Assembly: GCA_030615975.1 (NCBI GenBank)
Contig: JAUWYH010000021.1
Coordinates: forward strand, 1 to 13,109
Source of the DNA: Candidatus Aminicenantota bacterium
GTDB taxonomy: Bacteria; Acidobacteriota; Aminicenantia; Aminicenantales; Aminicenantaceae
Direction of reading: 5' to 3'
DNA length: 13,109 nucleotides
This document shows, in pieces, positions 1-6,838 of the stretch. How positions within the stretch are numbered: the first letter of the stretch is position 1; every line of letters begins with the position of its first letter. The position numbers were made by a program, and so were the translations under genes. The notes under the pieces were generated by a model. That model saw nothing but the letters and a program-made list of their open reading frames with translations, did no database searches and was not told the origin of the DNA.

Positions 1-59
1 GAGAAAACAAAAATAAGAACAATAAAAAAAATAAATCCATAATTTTTCAGGAATTTCAT
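1..59 (-). CDS. Start of a membrane or exported protein (partial)
   Basis: Only the first 19 codons are in the window; the gene continues past its left edge. An ATG (57-59) is preceded by GGAGG at 65-69, a 5-nt spacing and one of the cleaner ribosome binding sites here. The peptide starts MKFLKNYG and then runs into FIFFIVLIFVF. That is a short positively charged N-terminus followed by a hydrophobic stretch, typical of a signal peptide or first transmembrane helix. The start lies 15 nt after the yraN stop on the same strand, so it is probably co-transcribed with cysS-yraN. Too little is visible to assign a family or function. Confidence 0.6.
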   Translation of the reverse strand, partial: MKFLKNYGFIFFIVLIFVF

Positions 60-74
60 TAATACCTCCAAAAT

Positions 75-437
75 TTAAAACGCATTTTTGATATGCCGAA
101 ATAAGTATGCATTTTTTTCGGTTTTTATCAGAGAGAGGACATCAAACCGACATTCAATGTCTTGAATTTTATTGATGGATAAAAAACCCTGGGCAATTTT
201 TCTGATTTGCTTTTGTTTGGAATGAGTCACCGATTCTTCAGGAAGGCCAAAATCTCTGCTTCTTCTTGTTTTTACCTCGATAAAGACCAATGTCTTATTG
301 TCATAGGCGATTATATCTATTTCTCCTCTGAACAAGCGGAAACCTTTTTCGATAATTTTGTATTTTTTTCTTTTTAAATAATGGAGGGCCACCTCCTCAC
401 CAGATTTTCCGAGGAGGTATGGTTCGTGTTTATTCAT
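75..437 (-). CDS. yraN: YraN/UPF0102 family endonuclease-like protein
   Basis: A 120-residue protein, the usual length for the YraN (UPF0102) family. The family has the PD-(D/E)XK nuclease-like fold; its cellular role is not established, though DNA processing or repair is often proposed. The conserved N-terminal helix is present (G10, G13-E14-E15). The nuclease-type core follows: GEID at 38-41 (E39, D41) and FIEVKTR at 52-58 (E54, K56). A conserved basic segment around SKQKQIRKIA comes later. There is no signal peptide or membrane segment, so it should be cytosolic. The ATG at 435-437 fits the normal family N-terminus but has no Shine-Dalgarno; a TATAAT sits 8 nt before it. The gene lies 98 nt downstream of cysS on the same strand. 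Family assignment is firm, function is not. Confidence 0.9.
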   Translation of the reverse strand: MNKHEPYLLGKSGEEVALHYLKRKKYKIIEKGFRLFRGEIDIIAYDNKTLVFIEVKTRRSRDFGLPEESVTHSKQKQIRKIAQGFLSINKIQDIECRFDVLSLIKTEKNAYLFRHIKNAF

Positions 438-445
438 TTGAATCG

Positions 446-451
446 ATTATA
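446..451 (-). promoter_or_regulatory. Possible -10 element before yraN
   Basis: A perfect TATAAT on the minus strand, 8 nt upstream of the yraN ATG, in the 98-nt gap between cysS and yraN. No acceptable -35 is found 16-18 nt upstream, where the sequence is GC-rich (GGCCCA). If used, transcription would start within a few bases of the start codon, giving an almost leaderless mRNA, which would fit the absence of a ribosome binding site. A chance match in AT-rich DNA is quite possible. Confidence 0.25.
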
Positions 452-535
452 TTAAGCCCTTCTGAGAGTGGGCCATATATCTATTATTCCCAACCAGATA
501 ATGGTCTCTACAGTGGCCCGTTCAGGGAACAGGCC

Positions 536-1930
536 CTACTTCATTTTTTTCCATCGCACGCCATCTTTAGTGTCCTCGAGGAAAATTCCCTTTCGAAGAA
601 GCTCTTCACGGATTTTGTCGGCTAATTCATAATTTCTTTCAACACGGGCTTTTTCTCTTATTTTAATTTTCTCCTGGACCTCAATGGCTAAAGTCTCTTC
701 TTCCTCCTCAGGAAGAACAGCTAAGATTTTATCAATATATCGAATAAAAGATATCAGATTTTCAGCATCTTTCATGTAAACTTTGCCTTTAGAGATCAGG
801 ATATTGACTTTCCTAATCATTTCAAAAAGAGCTGATAAAACCACAGAGATATTCAAATCATCACTGAGCCCAGAAATGAGCTTATGCCTGGTTTCTTCGA
901 TCAATTCTGAGATGTGTTTGTTTTCGCCCTTTTTAAAAGGATGGTTCTTAAGCTCGAAGAGAAAGTCTTTTATTCTCTGGAGCGAAGCGCTAGCTTGGTT
1001 GAGAGCTTCAAAGGTAAAATTGAGTATTTTACGGTAGTGAGTGGATAGGAGAAGGAAACGTATGGCCATTGGATCAACATTTTTTTGGAGGATATCCCTC
1101 AGGGTGTAAAAGTTACCTTTAGACTTCGACATCTTTTCCCCTTCAACGATAAGATGACGACAATGGAGCCAGTAATGGACAAATTTTTTACTTGAGTATG
1201 CTTCTGATTGAGCTATTTCATTCTCATGATGAGGAAAAATGTTATCGACTCCACCGCAATGGACATCAAAAGTTTGGCCCAGGTATTTAGAGCTCATTAC
1301 TGAACACTCTATATGCCAGCCTGGTCTGCCTTCACCTATCTCTGTTTTCCAGGAAGGTTCTCCCTCTTTTTTCTTTTTCCAAAGAGCGAAATCTTGGGGG
1401 CTTTCTTTTTCATATTCATCTGATTCTATTCTTTGACCAGGTTTTAGCTTATTTAGATCGATTTTAGAGAGTTTCCCATAATCAGCGAATTTTGAGATAT
1501 TATAGTAAATAGAACCTTCTTTCTCGTAGGCGTAACCTTTTTTGAGGAGTCCCTTTATCATAATGACCATATCAGGTATATGTTCTGTGGCTCGGGGATA
1601 ATAATTTGCCTTGAAAATGTTTAATACATTTATGTCTTCAAAGAAGGCATCAATATATCTTCTTGTATATTCCTCGAGGGGCACTCCTTCGGCATTTGCT
1701 CCCTTGATGGTTTTATCATCCACATCAGTGATATTCATTACATGGATAACATTATAGTTCATGGAGATCAGGAATCTTTTTAGCAAATCTTCAAAAATAT
1801 ATGCTCGAAAATTACCCATATGGGCATAATCATAAACAGTTGGTCCGCAAGTATAAAGTCTGACTTCACCAGGCATTAAAGGGTGAAAAGGCTCTATTTT
1901 TCCACTCAGGGTGTTGAAGAATTGAATCAT
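536..1930 (-). CDS. cysS: Cysteinyl-tRNA synthetase
   Basis: Class I aminoacyl-tRNA synthetase that charges tRNA-Cys with cysteine in the cytosol; essential for translation. It is 464 residues, normal for bacterial CysRS. The HIGH-type motif reads HMGN (37-40), and KMSKS is intact at 266-270. All four zinc ligands known from E. coli CysRS are present at the same numbers: C28, C209, H234 and E238. The C-terminal DALR/anticodon region ends with the family-typical AD-KIREEL-GI-L-DTKDGVRW pattern. The ATG at 1928-1930 matches the normal family N-terminus (MIQFFNTLSG...). There is no Shine-Dalgarno upstream, but a promoter-like sequence ends right before the start. It is the first gene of a minus-strand run with yraN and the partial gene at 1-59, and it diverges from the lysine genes. 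Confidence 0.98.
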   Translation of the reverse strand: MIQFFNTLSGKIEPFHPLMPGEVRLYTCGPTVYDYAHMGNFRAYIFEDLLKRFLISMNYNVIHVMNITDVDDKTIKGANAEGVPLEEYTRRYIDAFFEDINVLNIFKANYYPRATEHIPDMVIMIKGLLKKGYAYEKEGSIYYNISKFADYGKLSKIDLNKLKPGQRIESDEYEKESPQDFALWKKKKEGEPSWKTEIGEGRPGWHIECSVMSSKYLGQTFDVHCGGVDNIFPHHENEIAQSEAYSSKKFVHYWLHCRHLIVEGEKMSKSKGNFYTLRDILQKNVDPMAIRFLLLSTHYRKILNFTFEALNQASASLQRIKDFLFELKNHPFKKGENKHISELIEETRHKLISGLSDDLNISVVLSALFEMIRKVNILISKGKVYMKDAENLISFIRYIDKILAVLPEEEEETLAIEVQEKIKIREKARVERNYELADKIREELLRKGIFLEDTKDGVRWKKMK

Positions 1931-1938
1931 GAGAGCAT

Positions 1939-1968
1939 ATTATTAAAAATATCAATCTCCAGAGTCAA
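1939..1968 (-). promoter_or_regulatory. Promoter candidate for cysS
   Basis: On the minus strand, TTGACT (1963-1968) lies 18 nt from AATAAT (1939-1944); each matches the sigma70 consensus at five of six positions. The predicted transcription start falls at about 1931-1932, essentially at the cysS ATG (1930), so the transcript would be leaderless or nearly so. The only GGAG upstream (1957-1960) is about 26 nt from the start codon, too far to serve as a ribosome binding site. Confidence 0.5.
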
Positions 1969-2006
1969 CACTTTTAGATGTGGTCCTTATGAATAATCAA
2001 GGAAAA

Positions 2007-2035
2007 TTGACCAACTGGGCGATTTATGCAATAAT
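2007..2035 (+). promoter_or_regulatory. Promoter candidate for the lysine-ketoglutarate reductase gene
   Basis: TTGACC (2007-2012), a 17-nt spacer, then AATAAT (2030-2035) preceded by TGC, an extended -10 arrangement. The predicted start is near 2042, giving a leader of about 16 nt before the ATG at 2058. It is arranged back-to-back with the cysS promoter; the two -35 boxes are about 40 bp apart, so one regulator bound between them could affect both. No clear operator palindrome was seen there. Confidence 0.6.
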
Positions 2036-2057
2036 GCTGACCTCTTAACAAGAGCGG

Positions 2058-3383
2058 ATGAATGAAACGGTGAACACTCTGATTGGAATCCGCAGAGAAG
2101 ATAAAAACGAATGGGAAAAAAGAGTCCCTTTGATTCCCACTCATGTGAGAGAGCTTATCCAGAGTCACTCCCTTGAAATATGGATTCAACCTTCCTCTCT
2201 TCGTATATTTCCTGATAGTGATTATATTCGTGAAGGAGCTAGAGTAGAAGAAAACCTTTCTCCATGCTCAATAATTTTCGCTGTAAAAGAGATTCCTCTT
2301 AAGTTTTTCGAAAAAGAAAAAGTCTACATCTTTTTTTCTCATACGACAAAGGGACAGCCTTATAATATGCCCATGCTTAAAAGAATGATAGACCTTAATT
2401 GCACCTTGATCGACTATGAAAAAATATTGGACGAGAAAGGACAAAGGCTTTTATTTTTTGGAAAGCAGGCAGGCCAGGCGGGGATGATCGATACTCTCTG
2501 GGCATTAGGTAAGAGATTGGTACGACAAGGAAAGGAAAACCCGTTTTCCTTGATTAAACAGGCCTATCTATACAAGAGCCTTGTTGAAGCAAAAGAAGAG
2601 ATAGAAAAGGTAGGATGGCAGATCTATAAGAGCGGACTTGATTCTGCTCTAGTTCCTTTGGTTTGTGGCTTTGCTGGCTATGGCCATGTTTCTCAAGGTG
2701 CACAAGAAATATTCAATCTGTTACGTTTTGAAGAAATACTGCCTGAGAGAATTGTTGATTTTGTTGAGAAAAAAAAATATTCAGCCGATAAAGTTTATAA
2801 GGTAGTTTTTAAAGAGAAGCATATGGTAGAGCCTGTTTCTTCAGATCAAAAGTTTGAACTTCAAGACTATTATGACAATCCTAAAAAATACAAGTCCGTG
2901 TTTGAATCTTATCTTCCTTTTCTCACTATATTGGTCAATTGCATTTATTGGTCGCCTCAATATCCAAGATTTGTGACAAAAAAAATTTTAAAAAATCTTT
3001 GGGAAGCTCCTTCTTACCCTTCTCTTAAGGTTATCGGTGATATTTCATGCGATGTGGAGGGTTCTGTGGAGTGTACAGTCCGTTCGACTACACCTGGCAA
3101 CCCAGTATATGTTTATGACCCTATAGAAGAAAAGGCTTTTGATGGGTTTGAGGGAAGGGGAGTTGTAGTTATGGCTATTGATAACCTTCCTGCTGAAATT
3201 TCTCTTGAATCTTCCATTTTTTTCAGCAATGCTCTAAAACCTTCTGTTACAGCCATAGCCAGAGAAAACTATTCAGGGCGCTTCGCTGACTGCTCTCTTC
3301 CGGGCTCCATAAGAAAGGCTGTCATTCTCTATCGGGGTGAATTTACCCCTGATTATCAATACATGAAAAATTTTATTAAATAA
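2058..3383 (+). CDS. Lysine-ketoglutarate reductase (saccharopine-forming), stand-alone LKR domain
   Basis: Corresponds to the LKR half of the animal/plant bifunctional enzyme AASS, which condenses L-lysine with 2-oxoglutarate and reduces the product to saccharopine using NAD(P)H. The 441 residues cover the whole LKR half, from the N-terminal IGIRREDKNEWEKRVPL block (human AASS: AVRREDVNAWERRAPL) to the C-terminal RKAVILYRGEFTPDY block. Family signatures include FFSHTTKGQP (93-101), LIDYEKI and FGKQAGQAGMID. K77 and H95 align with the catalytic Lys/His pair of the related yeast Lys1. The fold is that of alanine dehydrogenase/transhydrogenase enzymes. The ATG has only a weak AGAG upstream; GTG at 2070 is an alternative. 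The saccharopine dehydrogenase gene follows 19 nt downstream. The net direction, lysine breakdown or synthesis, cannot be read from the sequence; breakdown is the usual role. Confidence 0.9.
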   Translation: MNETVNTLIGIRREDKNEWEKRVPLIPTHVRELIQSHSLEIWIQPSSLRIFPDSDYIREGARVEENLSPCSIIFAVKEIPLKFFEKEKVYIFFSHTTKGQPYNMPMLKRMIDLNCTLIDYEKILDEKGQRLLFFGKQAGQAGMIDTLWALGKRLVRQGKENPFSLIKQAYLYKSLVEAKEEIEKVGWQIYKSGLDSALVPLVCGFAGYGHVSQGAQEIFNLLRFEEILPERIVDFVEKKKYSADKVYKVVFKEKHMVEPVSSDQKFELQDYYDNPKKYKSVFESYLPFLTILVNCIYWSPQYPRFVTKKILKNLWEAPSYPSLKVIGDISCDVEGSVECTVRSTTPGNPVYVYDPIEEKAFDGFEGRGVVVMAIDNLPAEISLESSIFFSNALKPSVTAIARENYSGRFADCSLPGSIRKAVILYRGEFTPDYQYMKNFIK

Positions 3384-3402
3384 TATTTAAAGGAGTTACA
3401 CA

Positions 3403-4725
3403 ATGAAAAAGATCTTGATTCTTGGTGCAGGCCTTGTGGCAAGACCCTTAGTCAGGTACCTTCTTGGTCAACCGGATTTCGAGGTTGAAGTGGCCAGTCG
3501 AACGGTGAGCAAAGCTATAAAGCTCATCAACGGCCATCCCAAGGGAGAAGCAAAGGAACTCAACCTTAAAGACGAGGAAGGTTTAAAAGAGAGGATTTCA
3601 AAAGCAGATCTAGTGATCAGCATGGTACCATATTCATTTCATCCTAAAGTGGCTAAATATTGTATCGATTATCAAAAGCATATGGTGACGACTTCTTATG
3701 TGAGCGAAGCAATGAAAAAACTGGATGAGGAGGCAAAAAGGGCTGGGATAATAATCCTTAATGAAGTCGGATTGGATCCAGGGATCGACCATATGGAGGC
3801 TATGAGGATAATTCATGAGGTTGAGGAGAATGGTGGGAAAATATTGAGTTTCACTTCATACTGTGGAGGCTTGCCCGCGCCTGAGGCCAATACCAATCCC
3901 TTTGGTTATAAGTTTTCTTGGAGTCCTATAGGAGTATTGTTGGCTGGCAAAAACTCGGCCCAATTCCTCAAAGATGGCCAGCAGGTTTTCATCCCACCTG
4001 AGAATCTTTTCGAGAACTATACTATAATTCATATCGAGGAGTTGGGAGAATTTGAAGGATATCCAAATCGCAATTCTCTTCCTTATATTGAACTTTATGG
4101 TATAGAGTCTACAAATACTATGCTTCGAGGCACACTTAGAAATAAGGGATGGTGTGCAACCATGAAAAAGATGGTAGACCTTGGTCTTCTTGACGAAAGA
4201 GAAGAAGATTGGGCAGGATTGACTTATAAAGATTTTCTTAGAAATTTGATGAATGAACCATCCGATATGGACCTGAAAAAAGCACTTAGCTCTCATTTAA
4301 ACATAGATGAAGATTCAGATATTTTCAGCCGGTTTGAATGGCTCGGTCTTTTGAGCGATGATCCTCTCCCCGTGACTAAGGGCTCTGCCTTGGATATCCT
4401 CGGGGCGAAAATGTTGGAAAAACTCCAGTATGAAGAAGGAGAGAGGGATATGATTATCCTTCAACATATATTCATCGTTGCTTACAAGGATGGCAAAAAG
4501 GGAAAAATCACATCTACTCTTATTGACTTTGGTATCCCTAATGGGGATACATCTATGGCGCGTACAGTAGGTTTACCTGCGGCTATCAGCACCCGTCTCA
4601 TCTTGGAAGAAAAAATTAAAAGAACAGGAGTTGTTATCCCGATTACCCCCGAAATTTATACACCAATCCTTAATGAATTAAAAGAAGTGGAAATTGCCTT
4701 TAAAGAAAAAAGAGAAGAAGGCTGA
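3403..4725 (+). CDS. Saccharopine dehydrogenase (glutamate-forming), stand-alone SDH domain
   Basis: Matches the C-terminal half of AASS. That enzyme oxidises saccharopine with NAD(P)+ to glutamate and 2-aminoadipate 6-semialdehyde. The 440 residues start with a Rossmann nucleotide-binding site (LGAGLVARP, 7-15). Family blocks follow: DLVISMVPYSFHP, EVGLDPGIDHM, then YCGGLPAPEANTNPFGYKFSWSPIGVL split over about 149-175. GYPNRNSLPY, LRGTLRNKGW, EWLGLL and ARTVGLPAA come later, all with close counterparts in human AASS. The ATG (3403) has an AAAGGAG ribosome site at 3389-3395. It is co-oriented with and 19 nt after the LKR gene, so the two enzymes are probably made together and complete the two-step saccharopine route. 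No aldehyde dehydrogenase for the semialdehyde is in view. Confidence 0.94.
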   Translation: MKKILILGAGLVARPLVRYLLGQPDFEVEVASRTVSKAIKLINGHPKGEAKELNLKDEEGLKERISKADLVISMVPYSFHPKVAKYCIDYQKHMVTTSYVSEAMKKLDEEAKRAGIIILNEVGLDPGIDHMEAMRIIHEVEENGGKILSFTSYCGGLPAPEANTNPFGYKFSWSPIGVLLAGKNSAQFLKDGQQVFIPPENLFENYTIIHIEELGEFEGYPNRNSLPYIELYGIESTNTMLRGTLRNKGWCATMKKMVDLGLLDEREEDWAGLTYKDFLRNLMNEPSDMDLKKALSSHLNIDEDSDIFSRFEWLGLLSDDPLPVTKGSALDILGAKMLEKLQYEEGERDMIILQHIFIVAYKDGKKGKITSTLIDFGIPNGDTSMARTVGLPAAISTRLILEEKIKRTGVVIPITPEIYTPILNELKEVEIAFKEKREEG

Positions 4726-4787
4726 TCTCAAAAGCAACTTTTTTTCCGTGATATATGTGCCTTTTATTTTAATTTAAGGAGGAGAAA

Positions 4788-5594
4788 TTGAGAAGAAAAC
4801 CTGCAGTGGCGGGATCTTTCTATCCACAGAGAGAGAAAAATCTGAGAAAAACGATTGAAGAGATGGTTGACCCTGAAAAGGAAAAAGAAAGAAGCATTTG
4901 TGTCGTCTCTCCCCATGCTGGATTCATATACTCAGGACCTGTTGCGGGAGCTGTTTTTTCTTCTGTCTATCTGCCTGAGAGATTTGTCATCTTGGGGCCC
5001 AGCCACAGGAGTATGGAATCTCGGTTTGGCATAATGCGAGAAGGAATATGGGAAACACCTTTGGGCGATGTTTCTGTTGATTCTCGCTTGGCCGAGCTTA
5101 TCATGGATCATTCGGGACTCATCACTGAAGATGATACTGCCCATCTCAATGAGCATTCTCTCGAGGTTCAGCTCCCCTTTATTCAATTTTTCAAGAGGAA
5201 TATTTCAATCGTTCCTATCTGTATTGCCTATTTTGCTTCGTTCGAAGAGCTGGAAGAACTGGGGAAAGCGATTTCGCAAGGGATTAAAGAGTCTGAAATG
5301 GAAATTATGATAGTAGCCAGTACTGATATGAGTCATTATGTGGACCAAAAAGTTGCTGAAAAGAAGGATTTTTTGGCAATCGACAAGATATTAGAACTTG
5401 ATGCAAAGGGCCTCTATGATGTCGTCAACCGAGAGAATATCAGTATGTGCGGCTTTCAACCGACTACATCAGCCGTCGTCGCTTCAAAAGAGCTAGGGGC
5501 AAAAAGGGCAGAACTCATAAAATACCAAACTTCAGGAGATATAACTGGAGATTATCGTGAAGTTGTTGGATACGCCGGAATAAGGATAAAATAA
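4788..5594 (+). CDS. amrB: Memo family protein (AmmeMemoRadiSam system protein B)
   Basis: A 268-residue Memo-family protein, whole family length. The fold resembles class III extradiol dioxygenases, and human MEMO1 binds metal (iron or copper). Candidate metal residues are conserved: H43 in SPHAGFIYSG, H73 in GPSHRS, H183 in STDMSHY and C221 in CGFQP; the LNEHSLEVQLPF block is also present. In many bacteria and archaea it sits with AMMECR1 and radical-SAM genes, suggesting a shared metal or redox chemistry. Those partners are not adjacent here. The start is TTG (4788), supported by a strong AAGGAGGAG at 4776-4784 and the family N-terminus RKPAVAGSFYP. It follows saccharopine dehydrogenase by 62 nt with no visible terminator, so it may share that transcript. 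The biochemical role is unknown. Confidence 0.93.
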   Translation: MRRKPAVAGSFYPQREKNLRKTIEEMVDPEKEKERSICVVSPHAGFIYSGPVAGAVFSSVYLPERFVILGPSHRSMESRFGIMREGIWETPLGDVSVDSRLAELIMDHSGLITEDDTAHLNEHSLEVQLPFIQFFKRNISIVPICIAYFASFEELEELGKAISQGIKESEMEIMIVASTDMSHYVDQKVAEKKDFLAIDKILELDAKGLYDVVNRENISMCGFQPTTSAVVASKELGAKRAELIKYQTSGDITGDYREVVGYAGIRIK

Positions 5595-5620
5595 ATCCTG
5601 TATTTTACACTTTTTTTTCA

Positions 5621-5647
5621 TGGAAAAGAGATGCTTATTCCCCATAT
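5621..5647 (+). promoter_or_regulatory. Possible sigma32-like heat-shock promoter upstream of hrcA
   Basis: TGGAAA (5621-5626), a 13-nt spacer, then CCCCATAT (5640-5647). The second element is a full match to the E. coli sigma32 -10 (CCCCATNT) and the first is one base from the core of CTTGAAA. A separate perfect CTTGAAA lies downstream at 5691-5697 but has no good -10 after it. Transcription from here would give an hrcA leader of about 130 nt containing the 5678-5734 inverted repeat. Whether this organism has a sigma32 is not known. Confidence 0.3.
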
Positions 5648-5677
5648 CTTAGTCTATCGGAATTTGAAAGTTTTTTT

Positions 5678-5734
5678 AAAATAAGATACCCTTGAAACCT
5701 CGAAACCTTTGCCAAGCGAAGCGAGGCTTATTTT
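5678..5734 (+). repeat. Composite inverted repeat before the heat-shock operon (terminator or regulatory structure)
   Basis: Two nested inverted repeats: AAAATAAG (5678-5685) with CTTATTTT (5727-5734), and CCTCG (5698-5702) with CGAGG (5722-5726). The right arms touch each other; the left arms are 12 nt apart. In RNA this would fold as an AU-rich 8-bp stem, a 12-nt bulge, then a GC-rich 5-bp stem, followed by a U-rich stretch. It could terminate transcription from amrB. It could instead act as a leader structure for a transcript started upstream. As DNA it ends 2 bp before the -35 box at 5737. Confidence 0.4.
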
Positions 5735-5736
5735 AT

Positions 5737-5766
5737 TTGACAATATTTTGGATTTAATGCTATAAA
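5737..5766 (+). promoter_or_regulatory. Main promoter candidate of the hrcA-grpE-dnaK-dnaJ operon
   Basis: A perfect -35 TTGACA (5737-5742), an 18-nt spacer, and TATAAA (5761-5766) preceded by TGC, an extended -10. The predicted start is about 5773, close to the GGAGG ribosome site at 5773-5777, so the leader would be very short. This is the best vegetative promoter in the window. No CIRCE inverted repeat (TTAGCACTC-N9-GAGTGCTAA) overlaps or follows it. Confidence 0.65.
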
Positions 5767-5784
5767 TTTTTTGGAGGAAAAGAA

Positions 5785-6828
5785 GTGACTATGCCCTATC
5801 CAGGAGAGAAAGATAAGAGTATTCTCAAATTAATAGTCGAAAGTTATCTTAAAATCGGAAAACCCATAAGCTCTGGTTTTATTGCTGAAAAAAGCAACCA
5901 TTCTGTTTCGTCCGCGACAATTAGAAATATTATGGCAAAACTAGAGGAATATGGTTACCTTATTCAACCTCACACTTCGGCCGGGCGAATACCTACTGAT
6001 AAAGGACTCAGATTCTATGTAAACAGCCTGTTAGAAGAGGCTATTCTTCCCATAAAACAGGTTAAACTTCCATCAGAAGATTTTTATCAAAAAAAAGGTG
6101 ATTTCAATTCTTTGCTCTCTCAAGTCTCAAAAATACTGGCTGAACATTCGGATAACTTGGGGTTTGTCCTTTCTCCAAGAATTTCAAGAATAAATTTTTT
6201 TCACCTTCGATTTATCAAGATCTCTGGAGAGAAAGTGATGATTATTTTAATCACTTCTTTTAATCTTGTTTTGACTGAGATTGTCGAATCGAGCACCTAT
6301 TTTACCCAGGTTGAACTTGATGAGGCCGCTGAATACATAAACAAAAGCTTTAGAGGGAAAAATCTTCTTTTTGTTCGTAATTATCTTCTTTACGAACTCC
6401 CAAAATATAAACTCAGCTACGAGAATATAATTAATAAGTTAGTCGCTTTGCTGAAGGCCTATATTTTTCAAGAAGAGCGAGAAAACCAGATTTTTTTACA
6501 AGGAACCTCAAAGCTCTTAGAAAAACCTGATTTTTTTGATATGGAAAAGCTTAAATCTCTTTTTCAAAAATTTGAAGAGAAGGCCAAACTTGCCAAACTC
6601 CTTTCTGATTTTATCAGTCTTGACAAAGTAAAGGTGCTGATTGGTTCTGAATTGAATATTCCTGACATATCCGACTGCTCGCTTGTTCTCTCTCATTATG
6701 GATATGATAGTCTTGTATTGGGCTCTCTTGGAATAATAGGGCCAAAAAGGATTCCATATAAAAGAATTATTCCATTAGTAGATAGCATTGCAAAAAAGTT
6801 GAGCCAAACTATTAGTATTAATCAGTAA
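5785..6828 (+). CDS. hrcA: Heat-inducible transcription repressor HrcA
   Basis: HrcA represses chaperone operons by binding CIRCE operators; GroEL keeps it active, and titration of GroEL by unfolded protein relieves repression. At 347 residues it has normal length. The N-terminal winged helix-turn-helix spans about 8-75 (KSILKLIVESYLKIGKPISS, SVSSATIRNIMAKLEEYGYL). The HrcA signature HTSAGRIPTDKGLRFYV follows at about 63-79, and then the GAF-like and inserted dimerization domains. The start is GTG (5785), 7 nt after GGAGG (5773-5777); the ATG at 5791 is 13 nt away and less likely. It is the first gene of the chaperone operon, 10 nt before grpE. Oddly, no CIRCE site was found upstream, so its operator may be divergent or elsewhere. 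Confidence 0.96.
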   Translation: MTMPYPGEKDKSILKLIVESYLKIGKPISSGFIAEKSNHSVSSATIRNIMAKLEEYGYLIQPHTSAGRIPTDKGLRFYVNSLLEEAILPIKQVKLPSEDFYQKKGDFNSLLSQVSKILAEHSDNLGFVLSPRISRINFFHLRFIKISGEKVMIILITSFNLVLTEIVESSTYFTQVELDEAAEYINKSFRGKNLLFVRNYLLYELPKYKLSYENIINKLVALLKAYIFQEERENQIFLQGTSKLLEKPDFFDMEKLKSLFQKFEEKAKLAKLLSDFISLDKVKVLIGSELNIPDISDCSLVLSHYGYDSLVLGSLGIIGPKRIPYKRIIPLVDSIAKKLSQTISINQ

Positions 6829-6838
6829 AGGAGAGATG

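Noticed and set aside
470..519. GGGCCA/TGGCCC hairpin between cysS and yraN as a terminator
   Set aside because: The arms are only 6 bp and 38 nt apart, and no T-run follows on the minus strand, so a terminator is not supported.
3856..4296. 146-residue open frame on the minus strand
   Set aside because: It lies wholly opposite the well-conserved saccharopine dehydrogenase gene, resembles no family I recognise, and its residues are those expected from an antisense shadow.
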